From Tropicibacter alexandrii (GTDB taxonomy: Bacteria > Pseudomonadota > Alphaproteobacteria > Rhodobacterales > Rhodobacteraceae), in assembly GCF_003667315.2 (NCBI RefSeq), contig NZ_RCTZ02000002.1, positions 124,001-188,000 of the forward strand: DNA of 64,000 bases, given 5' to 3'. The notes below the pieces were generated by a model. That model saw nothing but the letters and a program-made list of their open reading frames with translations. It ran no database searches and had not been told where the DNA came from. A program made the translations under genes and the position numbers. This document shows positions 1 through 8,138 of this stretch, piece by piece; position 1 is the first letter of the stretch; every line of letters starts with the position of its first letter.

Positions 1-59
1 GCAAAACCGGCGGCCTCGGCGCCATAGTCGAACGGCTCCTGCTGGACGACGACACGCAT
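1..59 (-). CDS. moaE: Molybdopterin synthase catalytic subunit MoaE, N-terminal fragment
   Basis: Only the first 19 codons lie inside the window, reading leftwards from an ATG at 59-57. The peptide begins MRVVVQQEPFDYGAE, which resembles the start of MoaE (a short beta strand, then a PFD/S motif). MoaE is the large subunit that moves sulfur from the MoaD thiocarboxylate to precursor Z to make molybdopterin. The gene starts one base after the stop of moaD, so the two are very probably one transcript and translationally coupled. The call rests on this short stretch plus the moaD neighbour; the rest of the gene is off the left edge. Confidence 0.7.
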   Translation of the reverse strand, partial: MRVVVQQEPFDYGAEAAGF

Positions 60-60
60 C

Positions 61-306
61 TCAGCCCCCGGTCATCGGCGGAAAGAACGCGACCTCACGC
101 GCGCCGGTGATCGACGCATCGAAATCCGTCAAGTCTTGATCGACGGCCACCCGCAGCGCCGACAGATCGGCAAAGGCGGCGGCATAGCGATCCTCGCGCG
201 CGCGCAGTTCCTGGACCAGTTCGGCGACGGTGGTGGCGGTCGTCTCGATCCGCTCTTTCGGTTGGCCGATCCGTTCGCGCACCCATGCGAAATAGAGCAC
301 ATCCAT
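61..306 (-). CDS. moaD: Molybdopterin synthase sulfur carrier subunit MoaD
   Basis: This 81-residue ubiquitin-fold protein ends in the di-glycine tail (PPMTGG) that is adenylated by MoeB and converted to a thiocarboxylate, the sulfur donor for molybdopterin. The N-terminus MDVLYFAWVRERIG matches the usual first strand and the 'FAxxRExxG' pattern of MoaD. An in-frame ATG lies further upstream, but the start at 306 gives the normal family length and overlaps the pgsA stop by one base (TGATG), which points to translational coupling. The order pgsA-moaD-moaE is a compact minus-strand operon. The C-terminal Gly-Gly is intact, so the protein should be functional. Confidence 0.92.
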   Translation of the reverse strand: MDVLYFAWVRERIGQPKERIETTATTVAELVQELRAREDRYAAAFADLSALRVAVDQDLTDFDASITGAREVAFFPPMTGG

Positions 307-971
307 CAGCGATCCTCCTTCAGGAAGGGCAGGGCCTTGCGGAAGTAATCCCACCCCGTCATCAGCGTCAGCGCCGCGGCGATCCACAGCAGGATCAGCC
401 CGATGCGCCCGGTCCAGATCATGCCCTGATACTTCCAGCCAAGGCCAAGGTGATCATCCTCGATCCCGGTCAGGATGGCGTTGATCATCGCGTCGTCCAT
501 GCCGAAGACCGACATGCCGAGGTAATGCTCGAACACGCCTTGCGAGAACAGGACGGCGATGGCGACCATCTGCGCGGTGGTCTTCCACTTGGCAAGCTTC
601 GTGACCTTCAGCGTTCCGGCAGTGTCGCCGAGATATTCCCGAAGGCCCGAGACGAACACCTCGCGGAACAGGATCACCGTGGCGGGCAGCACCAGCCAAG
701 GCGACATCGACGAATAGCCGACGATGACCATCAGCGCGATCACCACCATCGCCTTGTCGGCGATCGGGTCCAGCATGGTGCCCAGCTTGGTCACCTGCTT
801 CCAGCTACGCGCCAGATGCCCGTCGAACCAGTCGGTGACGGCGGCAAGGACGAACAGCGACAGCGCCAGCCAGTCCGCGAAGGGCCGCGAGAAATACAGG
901 AACATCACCGCGACGCCGGGGGCTGCCAGCAGGCGCAGGACAGTGAGGATATTTGGCAAGGTCCATTTCAT
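306..971 (-). CDS. pgsA: CDP-diacylglycerol--glycerol-3-phosphate 3-phosphatidyltransferase
   Basis: A 221-residue integral membrane enzyme making phosphatidylglycerophosphate from CDP-diacylglycerol and glycerol-3-phosphate, the committed step to phosphatidylglycerol and cardiolipin. The full CDP-alcohol phosphatidyltransferase motif is present: Asp47, Asp50-Gly51, Ala54-Arg55, Gly64, Asp68 and Asp72, with the canonical D-x2-DG-x2-AR-x8-G-x3-D-x3-D spacing. The N-terminal MKWTLPNILTVLR is typical of PgsA. Several hydrophobic helices follow. It is the first gene of the small pgsA-moaD-moaE run; 72 bases separate it from recO upstream. Nothing suggests loss of function. Confidence 0.96.
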   Translation of the reverse strand: MKWTLPNILTVLRLLAAPGVAVMFLYFSRPFADWLALSLFVLAAVTDWFDGHLARSWKQVTKLGTMLDPIADKAMVVIALMVIVGYSSMSPWLVLPATVILFREVFVSGLREYLGDTAGTLKVTKLAKWKTTAQMVAIAVLFSQGVFEHYLGMSVFGMDDAMINAILTGIEDDHLGLGWKYQGMIWTGRIGLILLWIAAALTLMTGWDYFRKALPFLKEDR

Positions 972-1043
972 TGGTGTCTACGTAGCGTGGATCGCGGGGC
1001 GGGGGAAGATGCGGCGTTTTCCTGCTTATACGCGCGGGCCGCG

Positions 1044-1775
1044 CTATCCCGCCGCAGGCCGCGCCAATCTGTCGATGAATTGTCCGCGCGCCGGCGGCAG
1101 GGGGCGGTCGCCGAGGCTGGGCGCAAGGTGGTGTGACAGGAAATGCCCGGTGGTGCGCAGCGCCTCGGCGATGTCGGGGTTGTCCGCCGGGTCATGGCCC
1201 AGCAGGACCGGGGGCAGGGGAAGCAGCTTGTCCGCCCAGATGCCAGCGCCCGCGCGGGTCACCGCGCGACCCGTCTTGGGCGAGACATAGGCCAGATCCT
1301 CGGTCGCACCGGTGACGGCGCAGCGGGTCAGATCGAGGCCAAAGCCCATCTCGTCGAGCAGCGCCAGTTCCCAGCGCAGATAGGCCAACGGCCACAGTGC
1401 GATCTGCGGCAACAGGTCGAGCAATTGCTCCGAGCGCTTGTACAGCGCTGGGTGCGGTTCGCGGTCGGGCAGGGTGAAGGACAACAGCGCGGTGACCGCG
1501 TTCAGCCCCGCCAGCGCCAGCCGGTCCCCCATCGCCGCCGCCGCACGGGAGCGCTGCGGCTCGGCGGTGAAGCTGCCCAGATGGTCCTCCAGCCGCGCCC
1601 GCCAGTGCAGGTCAAGCTGCGCGCCCGGTTGCAGATGCGGGGCCAGCTTGCGCGAGGTCCCGCCCCGCACGACGCCCGCATGGCGCCCGTGTTCGGGGGT
1701 AAAGACCTCGATGATCAGCGAGGTCTCGCCATGTTTTCGGGTGTTCAGCAAGATGCCGGTGTCGCGCCAATCCAT
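1044..1775 (-). CDS. recO: DNA repair protein RecO
   Basis: A 243-residue RecO. The N-terminal OB-fold region is recognisable ([30 protein letters not shown] followed by VVRGG), then the helical region with [11 protein letters not shown] and [17 protein letters not shown]. RecO helps RecR load RecA on SSB-coated single-stranded DNA during gap repair and anneals complementary strands. It belongs to the rnc-era-DUF1491-recO order common in Rhodobacterales, but here a plus-strand membrane gene sits between recO and DUF1491, so recO probably has its own promoter in the 75-base divergent gap. The four-cysteine zinc site seen in some RecO proteins is absent. Confidence 0.92.
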   Translation of the reverse strand: MDWRDTGILLNTRKHGETSLIIEVFTPEHGRHAGVVRGGTSRKLAPHLQPGAQLDLHWRARLEDHLGSFTAEPQRSRAAAAMGDRLALAGLNAVTALLSFTLPDREPHPALYKRSEQLLDLLPQIALWPLAYLRWELALLDEMGFGLDLTRCAVTGATEDLAYVSPKTGRAVTRAGAGIWADKLLPLPPVLLGHDPADNPDIAEALRTTGHFLSHHLAPSLGDRPLPPARGQFIDRLARPAAG

Positions 1776-1849
1776 GGCGGCAAATTGATCCGCAAAACGT
1801 GAGGGCGCAAGGCCTTGTGCGGGTCGGTGGAGATGGGCAATTTGACGGC

Positions 1850-2530
1850 ATGTCCAAACCTGCCCGTCTCTTCGCCGCCCTGTTGGCCAGTCTCGCTTGG
1901 GTGACGCTGTACCACTATGTCCAGATCGGTCTGGACCGCCGCCCGCATTGGACGCTGTGGCAGGAATTGTGGCGCACGGGGCGCTACTTCACCTTTCTGA
2001 CCAACACGCTCACCGCGCTGACCGCGACGTGGATCGCGTTGGGCGGGCGTATCTCGTCCGTCTGGGTGACCGGGCTGACCTTGTGGATGGCGATCGTGGC
2101 CGTGGTCTATCACACGCTGCTGGCGCGCGACTATACCGGCCTGCGCTGGTGGACCGATCAGGGCTTGCACACGGCGATCCCGCTGGCGCTGGTGCTGTGG
2201 TGGGGCGTGTTCGCGCCCAAGGCCGGGCTGGCGTGGCGACACGCGGCGATGTGGCTAGGCTGGCCGGGCCTGTATATGGGCTACGCGCTCATCCGGGGCG
2301 AGATCGACGGGCGGCACCCGTATTTCTTCATCGACCCGCCGCTGATCGGCTGGCCCAAAGTGAGGATGTGGATCGGTCTTCTGGGGCTTGTGTTCTGGCT
2401 GGCGGGGCTGTGCGTTGTCGCGCTGGGACGGGCGCTCAGTCGAGACCGGGTTCGTCCAGCAGGTGACGGCCCTGCCGATCCTCGACCTCGATCACCCAGA
2501 GATCCGGGTCAAAGCCGCGCTGGCGGCTGA
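1850..2530 (+). CDS. Pr6Pr-type multi-pass membrane protein of unknown function
   Basis: A 226-residue protein with about six hydrophobic helices. The sequence ([82 protein letters not shown]) fits the Pr6Pr family of membrane proteins, whose function is unknown. The ATG at 1850 removes a non-hydrophobic leader coded further upstream. It is the only plus-strand gene in the first 12 kb and splits recO from DUF1491. The last roughly 30 codons are charged and Pro/Arg-rich and run antisense over the final 95 bases of the DUF1491 gene, so the tail looks like read-through after loss of an earlier stop rather than a conserved domain. Confidence 0.72.
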   Translation: MSKPARLFAALLASLAWVTLYHYVQIGLDRRPHWTLWQELWRTGRYFTFLTNTLTALTATWIALGGRISSVWVTGLTLWMAIVAVVYHTLLARDYTGLRWWTDQGLHTAIPLALVLWWGVFAPKAGLAWRHAAMWLGWPGLYMGYALIRGEIDGRHPYFFIDPPLIGWPKVRMWIGLLGLVFWLAGLCVVALGRALSRDRVRPAGDGPADPRPRSPRDPGQSRAGG

Positions 2531-2771
2531 TCGCCGCGTCCACCTCGGGCTCTGCCCCGTCCGCGAGGACGGTCCATGTGCGATCCCCGGTCATCAGGTC
2601 GAAGCTGCGGGCAAAGGCCCGTGCCTGCCCGTCAAGCGTGGCGCATTTGACCAGCACCGCGCCCGCGTCATCGTCGCCATGCGCCACCACGAAGGCCGGG
2701 ATGTCGTTCAGGCGCAGGCGGGTCAGGTAGGCATCGACCCAGATCCGGGTTTTCAGGCGCGGCTCGGTCAT
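2436..2771 (-). CDS. DUF1491 family protein
   Basis: A 111-residue protein starting MTEPRLKTRIWVDAYLTRLRL, the hallmark of DUF1491, a small cytosolic family restricted mostly to alphaproteobacteria and found next to era/recO. A conserved FVVAHGDDDAGAVLVK strand and a C-terminal [20 protein letters not shown] segment are visible. No function is established. The ATG at 2771 was chosen because the family begins at this methionine; an upstream in-frame ATG would start inside a palindromic repeat (2780-2801). The gene lies downstream of era with a pair of palindromes in the 66-base gap. Its 3' end overlaps the opposing Pr6Pr gene by 95 bases. Confidence 0.86.
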   Translation of the reverse strand: MTEPRLKTRIWVDAYLTRLRLNDIPAFVVAHGDDDAGAVLVKCATLDGQARAFARSFDLMTGDRTWTVLADGAEPEVDAAISRQRGFDPDLWVIEVEDRQGRHLLDEPGLD

Positions 2772-2779
2772 GGGCGGGT

Positions 2780-2823
2780 CAAGCGCGTTCGAACGCGCTT
2801 GCAAGGCCCTTCGAAGGGCCTTG
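2780..2823. repeat. Tandem TTCGAA palindromes, cluster A (2 units)
   Basis: Two perfect 22-bp palindromes lie side by side (2780-2801, half-site CAAGCGCGTTC; 2802-2823, half-site CAAGGCCCTTC), each followed by its exact reverse complement. Both keep the CAAG/CTTG ends and the TTCGAA centre while the inner arm differs. They sit between era and DUF1491 inside a minus-strand gene run. Related clusters occur at 35558, 55726 and 60088. Confidence 0.9.
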
Positions 2824-2837
2824 CGCCAGCGGCCCCG

Positions 2838-3746
2838 TCACGCGTTGCCATCACGGAAGTCCAGACCCATCTCGGAATAGCGCTCGGCCTCTTCCAGCCA
2901 GTTCTCGCGCACCTTGACTTGCAGGAACAGGTGGACCTTGCGACCAAGGAATTCCGACAGTTCCTCGCGCGCCGCCTTGGACACGGCCTTGATCGTCTCG
3001 CCCTTCTTGCCAAGGATGATGCCCTTGTGGCCGTCGCGCGCGACATAGATCATCTGGTCGATCCGGGCGCTGCCATCCTTGCGCTCTTCCCAGGTCTCGG
3101 TCTCGACCGTCAGCTGGTAGGGCAATTCCTGATGCAGGCGCAGGGTCAGTTTCTCGCGGGTCATCTCGGCGGCGATCATGCGCAGCGGCAGGTCGGCGAT
3201 CTGGTCCTCGGGGTAGAGCCATGGGCTTTCGGGCATCTCGCCCGCCAGCCAGTGGCGCAGGTCGTCGACGCCCTTGCCCTTTTCCGCCGAGATCATGAAG
3301 GTCTTCACGAAGGGGAAGCGGTCGTTCAGATCCTTGGTCAGTGTCAGCAGGACGGGCACGTCGACGCGGTCGATCTTGTTGATCGCCAAGGCGATCTTGC
3401 GGCCCTGCGGCAGTTCCGACAGGCCTTCGAGAATACGCTCCACGCCTTCGGTGATGCCGCGATGCGCCTCGACCAGCAGGACGATCACATCGGCATCCGC
3501 CGCCCCGCCCCACGCGGCGGCGACCATGGCGCGATCCAGCCTGCGTTTCGGTTTGAACAGGCCCGGCGTGTCGACGAAGACCAGCTGGCTGTCGCCCTCC
3601 ATCGCGACGCCGCGAATGCGGGCGCGGGTGGTCTGGACCTTGTGCGTGACGATCGAGACCTTGGCCCCCACCATGCGGTTGGTGAGGGTGGATTTGCCTG
3701 CGTTGGGCTCTCCGATCAGGGCGATGAAACCGGCGCGTGTGGTCAT
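2838..3746 (-). CDS. era: GTPase Era
   Basis: A 302-residue Era GTPase, which binds the 3' end of 16S rRNA and acts in 30S assembly and cell-cycle control. The P-loop is GEPNAGKST (residues 12-20), G3 is DTPG and G4 is NKID. The C-terminal KH domain carries the IILGKKGETIKAV RNA-binding loop and ends with VKVRENWLEEAERYSEMGLDF, typical of Era. It belongs to the rnc-era neighbourhood, but an EamA transporter gene and a small ORF are inserted between rnc and era. All GTPase motifs are intact. Confidence 0.97.
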   Translation of the reverse strand: MTTRAGFIALIGEPNAGKSTLTNRMVGAKVSIVTHKVQTTRARIRGVAMEGDSQLVFVDTPGLFKPKRRLDRAMVAAAWGGAADADVIVLLVEAHRGITEGVERILEGLSELPQGRKIALAINKIDRVDVPVLLTLTKDLNDRFPFVKTFMISAEKGKGVDDLRHWLAGEMPESPWLYPEDQIADLPLRMIAAEMTREKLTLRLHQELPYQLTVETETWEERKDGSARIDQMIYVARDGHKGIILGKKGETIKAVSKAAREELSEFLGRKVHLFLQVKVRENWLEEAERYSEMGLDFRDGNA

Positions 3747-3770
3747 TTGGGCGTGTGTATCCGTGTTGCG

Positions 3771-3799
3771 AAGCCGGTGGCTTACGGCAAAACCGGCTT
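3771..3799. repeat. Inverted repeat between EamA gene and era
   Basis: AAGCCGGT (3771-3778) pairs perfectly with ACCGGCTT (3792-3799) across a 13-base loop. The right arm overlaps the TAA stop of the EamA gene. There is no U-run on the minus-strand side, so it may be a weak or Rho-assisted terminator or an mRNA-stabilising hairpin between the transporter gene and era. Confidence 0.5.
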
Positions 3800-4679
3800 A
3801 ATTGCCAGAGGATTCGCGGCGGGCCCGTCCGTCGCGCCAGAGCGAATAGGTGCCCGAGCCGACGATCAGCGCAGCCCCCGCCAGCGTCATGGCATCGGGG
3901 CGTTCGCCAAAGACGGTATAGGCAAGGATCAGCGCGACCAGCAGGCGTGAATAGCGGAAGGGCGCGACGACAGAGACCTCGCCGGTGCGCATGGCGGCGG
4001 TGAGGGCCGTGTAGCCGATCACGCCGGCGATGGCGGTGCCGCAGATCAGCAGGGCTTGCGGCGCGGTTGGGGCGGCGGGGATGCCCTCGAAGGCGAGGAT
4101 CACAAGCCCCGCGACGGTGACGACGCCAAAGCCCAGAACCCCCAGTTGCGCCGGGTGGATATGCGGCGGGGCAGTGCGCGTGGCAACATCGCGCCCGGCA
4201 AAGCCGATCATGCCAAGGAGGGCGAAGATGGCGTTGGCCTCGATCCCCGACGGCGAGGGGCGGATGATGAGCAGCACGCCTACGAACCCCACCGCCATGG
4301 CCGCCCAACGGCGCGGGCCGATCTTTTCGCCAAGGATCAGCCCGGCGGCGGCCATGACCACCAGCGGGGCGGCTTGCAAGATGGCCGAGGTGGTGGCGAG
4401 CGGTGTGTAGGCGAGGGACAGGGCAAAGAAGAGCCGCCCGCAGATTTCGAACCCGGTGCGGATCAGCAGTCCCTTGCGCAGGTAGTGCGGGTCCCAGAGG
4501 GGGACGCGCTTGTGCCGCGCGTAGAGGGCGTAAAGCGCCATGGCGGTCAGGCCGAATTGCACCGTGCCCAGACCGGGAGACAGGCCGATCCCGGTCGCGG
4601 CCTTGAAGAAGGCATCCTCGATCCCGAAACCGAGCATGGCGAGCATCATGAACAGCGACCCGCGCAGGTTGTCGGTCAT
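3798..4679 (-). CDS. EamA/DMT-family transporter
   Basis: A 293-residue protein with two EamA repeats and about ten transmembrane helices, the fold of the drug/metabolite transporter superfamily. The N-terminal half holds LRGSLFMMLAMLGFGIEDAFFKAA; the second half has TALTAAMRTGEVSVVAPFRYSRLLVALILAYTVFGERP, the usual end of an EamA domain. The substrate cannot be told. The ATG at 4679 overlaps the stop of a short upstream ORF (ATGA), so its translation is probably coupled. The position between rnc and era is unusual; these two genes are often adjacent. Integrity looks good. Confidence 0.9.
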   Translation of the reverse strand: MTDNLRGSLFMMLAMLGFGIEDAFFKAATGIGLSPGLGTVQFGLTAMALYALYARHKRVPLWDPHYLRKGLLIRTGFEICGRLFFALSLAYTPLATTSAILQAAPLVVMAAAGLILGEKIGPRRWAAMAVGFVGVLLIIRPSPSGIEANAIFALLGMIGFAGRDVATRTAPPHIHPAQLGVLGFGVVTVAGLVILAFEGIPAAPTAPQALLICGTAIAGVIGYTALTAAMRTGEVSVVAPFRYSRLLVALILAYTVFGERPDAMTLAGAALIVGSGTYSLWRDGRARRESSGN

Positions 4680-4771
4680 TTGCGCGAGCCTTGGGGCGTG
4701 GGCTTTTCGGGCGCCCCGACTTCGGGCGCAAGCGCCCTCAGCGGCCCACCCTCCAGCCGCACGCCGGTCAT
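4676..4771 (-). CDS. Possible 31-codon ORF coupling rnc to the EamA gene
   Basis: Reading leftwards, an ATG at 4771-4769 overlaps the rnc stop codon as ATGA, and the reading frame runs 31 codons to a TGA (4678-4676) that in turn overlaps the EamA ATG at 4679 as ATGA. The peptide starts [19 protein letters not shown] and ends in a Pro-rich basic tail; no domain is recognised and it has no membrane segment. The double ATGA overlap would be a neat way to carry ribosomes from rnc into the transporter gene. A 31-codon open frame in GC-rich DNA can arise by chance, so this is a candidate only. Confidence 0.35.
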   Translation of the reverse strand: MTGVRLEGGPLRALAPEVGAPEKPTPQGSRK

Positions 4772-5445
4772 GACACGATGTCGAGCAGGGCGCGGGCCGC
4801 GGCCTGTTCAGCGGCGCGTTTGCTGGGGGCGGTGGCCTGCGCGGTCTCGCCGGAAGCAAGGCGCGCCTCGATGGTGAACACTGGCGCGTGGTCCGGCCCG
4901 CTGCGCGCGGTTTCCACGTATTTCGGCGGTTGCTGCCCGCGCGCCTGCGCCCATTCCTGCAAGCTGGTCTTGGCGTCCTTGGCGTCGTCCTCGACACGCG
5001 AAATTCGGTCGCCCCAGAGCCGCAGGATCAGGTCCTGCGCGGTCTCGAACCCGGCATCAAGATACACCGCCGCGATCACTGATTCCATCGCATCGCCCAG
5101 CAGCGCCATCTTGCGCCGCCCGCCGGACATCTGCTCGGACCGGCCTAGTTTAAGTGCCGCGCCGATGTCGATCTGGCGGGCCACGTCGGCGCAGGTTTCC
5201 TTGCGCACCAGCGCGTTGTAGCGCGGCGCGAGTTGGCCTTCGGAGGCTTTGCGGTCCTGCCTCAGCAGCGCCTCAGCCATCACCAGACCCAGCACCCGGT
5301 CACCAAGGAATTCAAGCCGCTGGTTGTCCTCGCGCCCCGGTCCCGACATCGAAGAATGCGTGACCGCGCGGCGCAGCAGGCTCGGGTCGGCGAATTGGTG
5401 GCCGAGCCGGGTTTGCAACGCCTTGAGCTCCTCGGAGACCTTCAT
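4768..5445 (-). CDS. rnc: Ribonuclease III
   Basis: A 225-residue RNase III, the double-strand-specific endonuclease that processes rRNA precursors and structured mRNAs. The catalytic signature NQRLEFLGD lies at residues 41-49, with the second acidic cluster ([18 protein letters not shown]) further on; the C-terminal double-stranded RNA-binding domain ([19 protein letters not shown] ... [13 protein letters not shown]) is complete. The ATG at 5445 was preferred because it falls just after the lepB stop; an upstream ATG would overlap lepB. It follows lepB by four bases. Confidence 0.96.
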   Translation of the reverse strand: MKVSEELKALQTRLGHQFADPSLLRRAVTHSSMSGPGREDNQRLEFLGDRVLGLVMAEALLRQDRKASEGQLAPRYNALVRKETCADVARQIDIGAALKLGRSEQMSGGRRKMALLGDAMESVIAAVYLDAGFETAQDLILRLWGDRISRVEDDAKDAKTSLQEWAQARGQQPPKYVETARSGPDHAPVFTIEARLASGETAQATAPSKRAAEQAAARALLDIVS

Positions 5446-5449
5446 AGGA

Positions 5450-6268
5450 TCAGTCGATGGCCTTGAAGAAGCGGTCACCGCGCCATGTCCAGAAGAACAG
5501 CATCGAGCGCCCGGCCGAGGAAAAAATCACCCGGTCCGCACGGCCGATCAGGTTCTCATAGGGCACCATGCCGACGCCGCCGATCATCACCGGCGCGCGG
5601 CTGTCCAGCGAGTTGTCGCGGTTGTCGCCCATCATGAAGTAGTGCTTTTCCGGCACCACGAAGATCGGCGTGTCGTCAAACTGGCGGTTGCCGATGTTCA
5701 GGATCGAGTGGCTCACGCCGCCGGGCAGGGTCTCGGTGAATTTCTGCTTTTCGCACGTGCCGCCCGCGCCGACCGGACCGTTGAAGCACGCCGGCAGCGA
5801 GCGCGCCGGACCCTGCGGGGCCATGGTTTCGGTGAAGGTGCCATCCGGTTCCTGGGGTGCGGCGGTGCCGTTGATGTAGAGCACGCCCTGCTTCATCTGG
5901 ATGCGGTCGCCGGGCAGGCCGATCACCCGCTTGATGAAGTCGCGCCCATCCTCGGGGTGGCGGAACACGGCGACATCGCCGCGCTGCGGTTCGCCGCCCA
6001 GAAGGCGGGTGTTGTCGCCATCGGCCCAGCCGCACAGGTCATGCGCGTCGATCCCGGCAAAGGGCAGCGAGGGGCAGGAGGCGTAGGAATAGCCGTAGGC
6101 CATCTTGTTCACGAACAGGAAATCGCCGATCAGCAGCGTATCCTTCATCGAGCCCGAGGGAATCCAGAACGGCTGGAAGAGGAAGGTGCGGAACACGCCC
6201 GCGATCAGCAGCGCATAGACGATGGTCTTGATCGTCTCGACGATGCCGCCCTGTTTTTCCTTGGCCAT
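5450..6268 (-). CDS. lepB: Signal peptidase I
   Basis: A 272-residue type I signal peptidase that cleaves signal peptides from exported proteins on the periplasmic face of the inner membrane. A single N-terminal membrane anchor ([16 protein letters not shown]) precedes the catalytic box PSGSM, whose serine before the methionine (Ser40) is the nucleophile; the general-base lysine is in [11 protein letters not shown], and the C-terminal [11 protein letters not shown] box is present. It sits between acpS and rnc, as in many alphaproteobacteria. A 26-bp palindrome lies upstream, in the gap after acpS. Confidence 0.96.
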   Translation of the reverse strand: MAKEKQGGIVETIKTIVYALLIAGVFRTFLFQPFWIPSGSMKDTLLIGDFLFVNKMAYGYSYASCPSLPFAGIDAHDLCGWADGDNTRLLGGEPQRGDVAVFRHPEDGRDFIKRVIGLPGDRIQMKQGVLYINGTAAPQEPDGTFTETMAPQGPARSLPACFNGPVGAGGTCEKQKFTETLPGGVSHSILNIGNRQFDDTPIFVVPEKHYFMMGDNRDNSLDSRAPVMIGGVGMVPYENLIGRADRVIFSSAGRSMLFFWTWRGDRFFKAID

Positions 6269-6347
6269 GTGCGAGGTCCCTTGCCTGATCCGTCCCGCGC
6301 TTCATGAGGCGCGGGGCAGGTGGTGTCAAGGCAGCGGGCGGGCTCTT

Positions 6348-6373
6348 GGAGGATGGGTGATCACCCATCCTAC
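6348..6373. repeat. 26-bp palindrome family, copy 1
   Basis: Right arm TCACCCATCCTAC is perfect; the left arm has one mismatch from GTAGGATGGGTGA. It lies 7 bases beyond the acpS stop codon and is followed by TTT, so it could act as the acpS terminator. Confidence 0.85.
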
Positions 6374-6379
6374 TTTCTG

Positions 6380-6784
6380 TTACGCGCCGATGGGGCGGGC
6401 CTCGATCACGACGAAGGCCTGTGCCCAAGGGTGGTCGTCGGTCAGCGTGACATGGATGATCGCCTCGAAGCCCGGCGGGGTCATCTCGGCCAGCCGTTCG
6501 GCGGCCCAGCCGGTGACGGCCATGACGGGCTGGCCGGTGCGCAGATTGCTGACCGCCATGTCCTTCCATGAGATGCCCATGCGCAACCCGGTGCCAAGCG
6601 CCTTTGAACAGGCCTCCTTCGCGGCCCAGCGTTTGGCATAGGTGCCCGCCACGTCGCGGCGGCGTTCCGCCTTGCGCTGTTCGGTCTCGGTAAAGACGCG
6701 GTTGCGAAAACGGTCGCCATGCCGGTCGAGCACGCCCTGTATGCGGTCGATATTCGCCAGATCGGTGCCGATGCCGAGGATCAT
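6380..6784 (-). CDS. acpS: Holo-[acyl-carrier-protein] synthase
   Basis: A 134-residue AcpS, the phosphopantetheinyl transferase that moves 4'-phosphopantetheine from CoA onto acyl carrier protein. The N-terminal [15 protein letters not shown] holds the metal-binding aspartate, and [15 protein letters not shown] is the second conserved box with the catalytic glutamate. Its ATG directly abuts the stop codon of the upstream secreted-protein gene. It is downstream of pdxJ in the same direction, as in many proteobacteria where pdxJ-acpS are linked; here an extra gene lies between them. Confidence 0.96.
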   Translation of the reverse strand: MILGIGTDLANIDRIQGVLDRHGDRFRNRVFTETEQRKAERRRDVAGTYAKRWAAKEACSKALGTGLRMGISWKDMAVSNLRTGQPVMAVTGWAAERLAEMTPPGFEAIIHVTLTDDHPWAQAFVVIEARPIGA

Positions 6785-7243
6785 TCAGTCAAGAACCCAT
6801 GTGTCGATCTGCCCGGTCGCCTGATTCAGCACGACGCGGATCGTGCGCCATGCAAGGTCTTCGGGACCGTATTGGTAGAATTGCACCGGCAGGGTAAAGA
6901 TCAGCCCTTGCGCAGGGTCGTATTCCGCCTGCAAGCCGCTGAAATCCATTCCGGAAAAGCCCATTCCGCCGGTGCCGATCAGCTTGCACTGGCGGTCGCC
7001 CAGCTCAGAATAGGGCGGCGACAGGATCAGCAGATAGGCCCAGCCCGCCGCCGGTTCGACAGTGTCGAGCATGGCCAGCCGCGTCTTGCCGTCGGAAAAG
7101 GTGCGGGTGTTCTGTGCCCAAGGTTCGACGATGGCGCTTGCGCTGGCCTGCCACTCGCAGTCCATGACCTGAGGTTCCGGGTAGGACGGATCGGCCAGCG
7201 CAGGCAGCGCGGCAAGGGTCAGGGCAACGGTCAAACGCAACAT
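6785..7243 (-). CDS. Secreted protein of unknown function between pdxJ and acpS
   Basis: A 152-residue protein with a clear signal peptide (MLRLTVALTLAALPALA, cut before DPSYP), so it is expected in the periplasm. The mature part contains two cysteines (MDCEWQ and QCKLIG), which could form a disulfide, and alternates beta-like segments rich in aromatic residues (GWAYLLILSPPYSELGD, TLPVQFYQYGPEDLAWRTI). I do not recognise a family. The ATG at 7243 was chosen because it puts the signal peptide at the N-terminus. The stop touches the acpS start with no gap, suggesting co-transcription. Confidence 0.75.
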   Translation of the reverse strand: MLRLTVALTLAALPALADPSYPEPQVMDCEWQASASAIVEPWAQNTRTFSDGKTRLAMLDTVEPAAGWAYLLILSPPYSELGDRQCKLIGTGGMGFSGMDFSGLQAEYDPAQGLIFTLPVQFYQYGPEDLAWRTIRVVLNQATGQIDTWVLD

Positions 7244-7310
7244 GGGCGGGTCTCCTTTGAGACCTGACCCTAGCACATGCAGGCGGCCGGGGCAGGTCAG
7301 GAATGCCGGA

Positions 7311-8063
7311 TCAGGCGCGGGCCTCGTCCATCAGGCGGCGCATTTCGTGAATGGCCGGGGCGAGCCCGCGAAAGATCGCCTCGCCGATGATGAAATGGCC
7401 GATATTCAGCTCCATCACCTCGGGGAAGGCGGCGACGGGGCCAACCGTGTCATAGGTCAACCCGTGGCCCGCATGCACCTCCAGCCCCAGCGAATGGGCA
7501 TAGGCGGACATCTCGCGCAGGCGGGCCAGTTCGGCGTCGCGCTCGTCAAAATGCCCCTCGGAGTGGAAATCGCAATAGGCGCCGGTATGCAGTTCGATCA
7601 CCTGCGCGCCGATGCGGTGCGCCGCCTCGATCTGTTTCTGATCGGCGGCGATGAAGATCGACACCCGGCAGCCCGCATCGCGCAGGGGCGCGATGAAATG
7701 TGCCAGCTTGTTTTCCTCGCGCGCGACTTCGAGCCCGCCCTCGGTGGTGCGTTCCTCGCGCTTTTCGGGGACGATGCAGACCGCGTGGGGCTTGTGGCGC
7801 AGGGCGATGGCCTGCATCTCGTCCGTGGCGGCCATCTCGAAGTTGAGCGGCACCGAAAGGGCCTCCATCAGACCGTCGATATCCGCGTCCGAGATATGGC
7901 GGCGGTCCTCGCGCAGATGCGCGGTGATGCCGTCGGCGCCCGCCTCCTCGGCCAGTTTGGCGGCCCGGATCGGGTCGGGATAGGCGCTGCCGCGCGCGTT
8001 GCGCACGGTGGCGACGTGGTCGATGTTCACGCCCAGACGCAGGCGGCCCGCATAGTCGGTCAT
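7311..8063 (-). CDS. pdxJ: Pyridoxine 5'-phosphate synthase
   Basis: A 250-residue TIM-barrel enzyme that condenses 1-deoxy-xylulose-5-phosphate with 3-amino-2-oxopropyl phosphate to form pyridoxine 5'-phosphate, the ring-closing step of de novo vitamin B6 synthesis. The N-terminal [18 protein letters not shown], the [14 protein letters not shown] segment and the C-terminal [23 protein letters not shown] phosphate-binding region are all diagnostic. The window also holds several PLP-dependent enzymes and the PLP-homeostasis protein YggS. An AT-rich stretch with a TTTGATCAAA palindrome (8087-8096) lies just upstream. Confidence 0.97.
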   Translation of the reverse strand: MTDYAGRLRLGVNIDHVATVRNARGSAYPDPIRAAKLAEEAGADGITAHLREDRRHISDADIDGLMEALSVPLNFEMAATDEMQAIALRHKPHAVCIVPEKREERTTEGGLEVAREENKLAHFIAPLRDAGCRVSIFIAADQKQIEAAHRIGAQVIELHTGAYCDFHSEGHFDERDAELARLREMSAYAHSLGLEVHAGHGLTYDTVGPVAAFPEVMELNIGHFIIGEAIFRGLAPAIHEMRRLMDEARA

Positions 8064-8138
8064 GTCTTGACTCCCTGATCGAGGAATTTGATCAAAACCT
8101 ATGCGCCTGCCGGGGAAAAGAAAAGCCGGTGATAGCGC

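Noticed and set aside
2780-2823. Tandem palindromes considered as a CRISPR array
   Set aside because: Units abut or have irregular spacing, there are no unique spacers of constant size and no cas genes.
2388-3950. 520-codon plus-strand frame over era and DUF1491
   Set aside because: Both minus-strand genes have clear family motifs; the plus frame is repetitive in His, Asp and Val and has none.
8087-8096. TTTGATCAAA upstream of pdxJ considered as an FNR/FnrL box
   Set aside because: The FNR consensus needs TTGAT-N4-ATCAA; here the halves are fused with no spacer.
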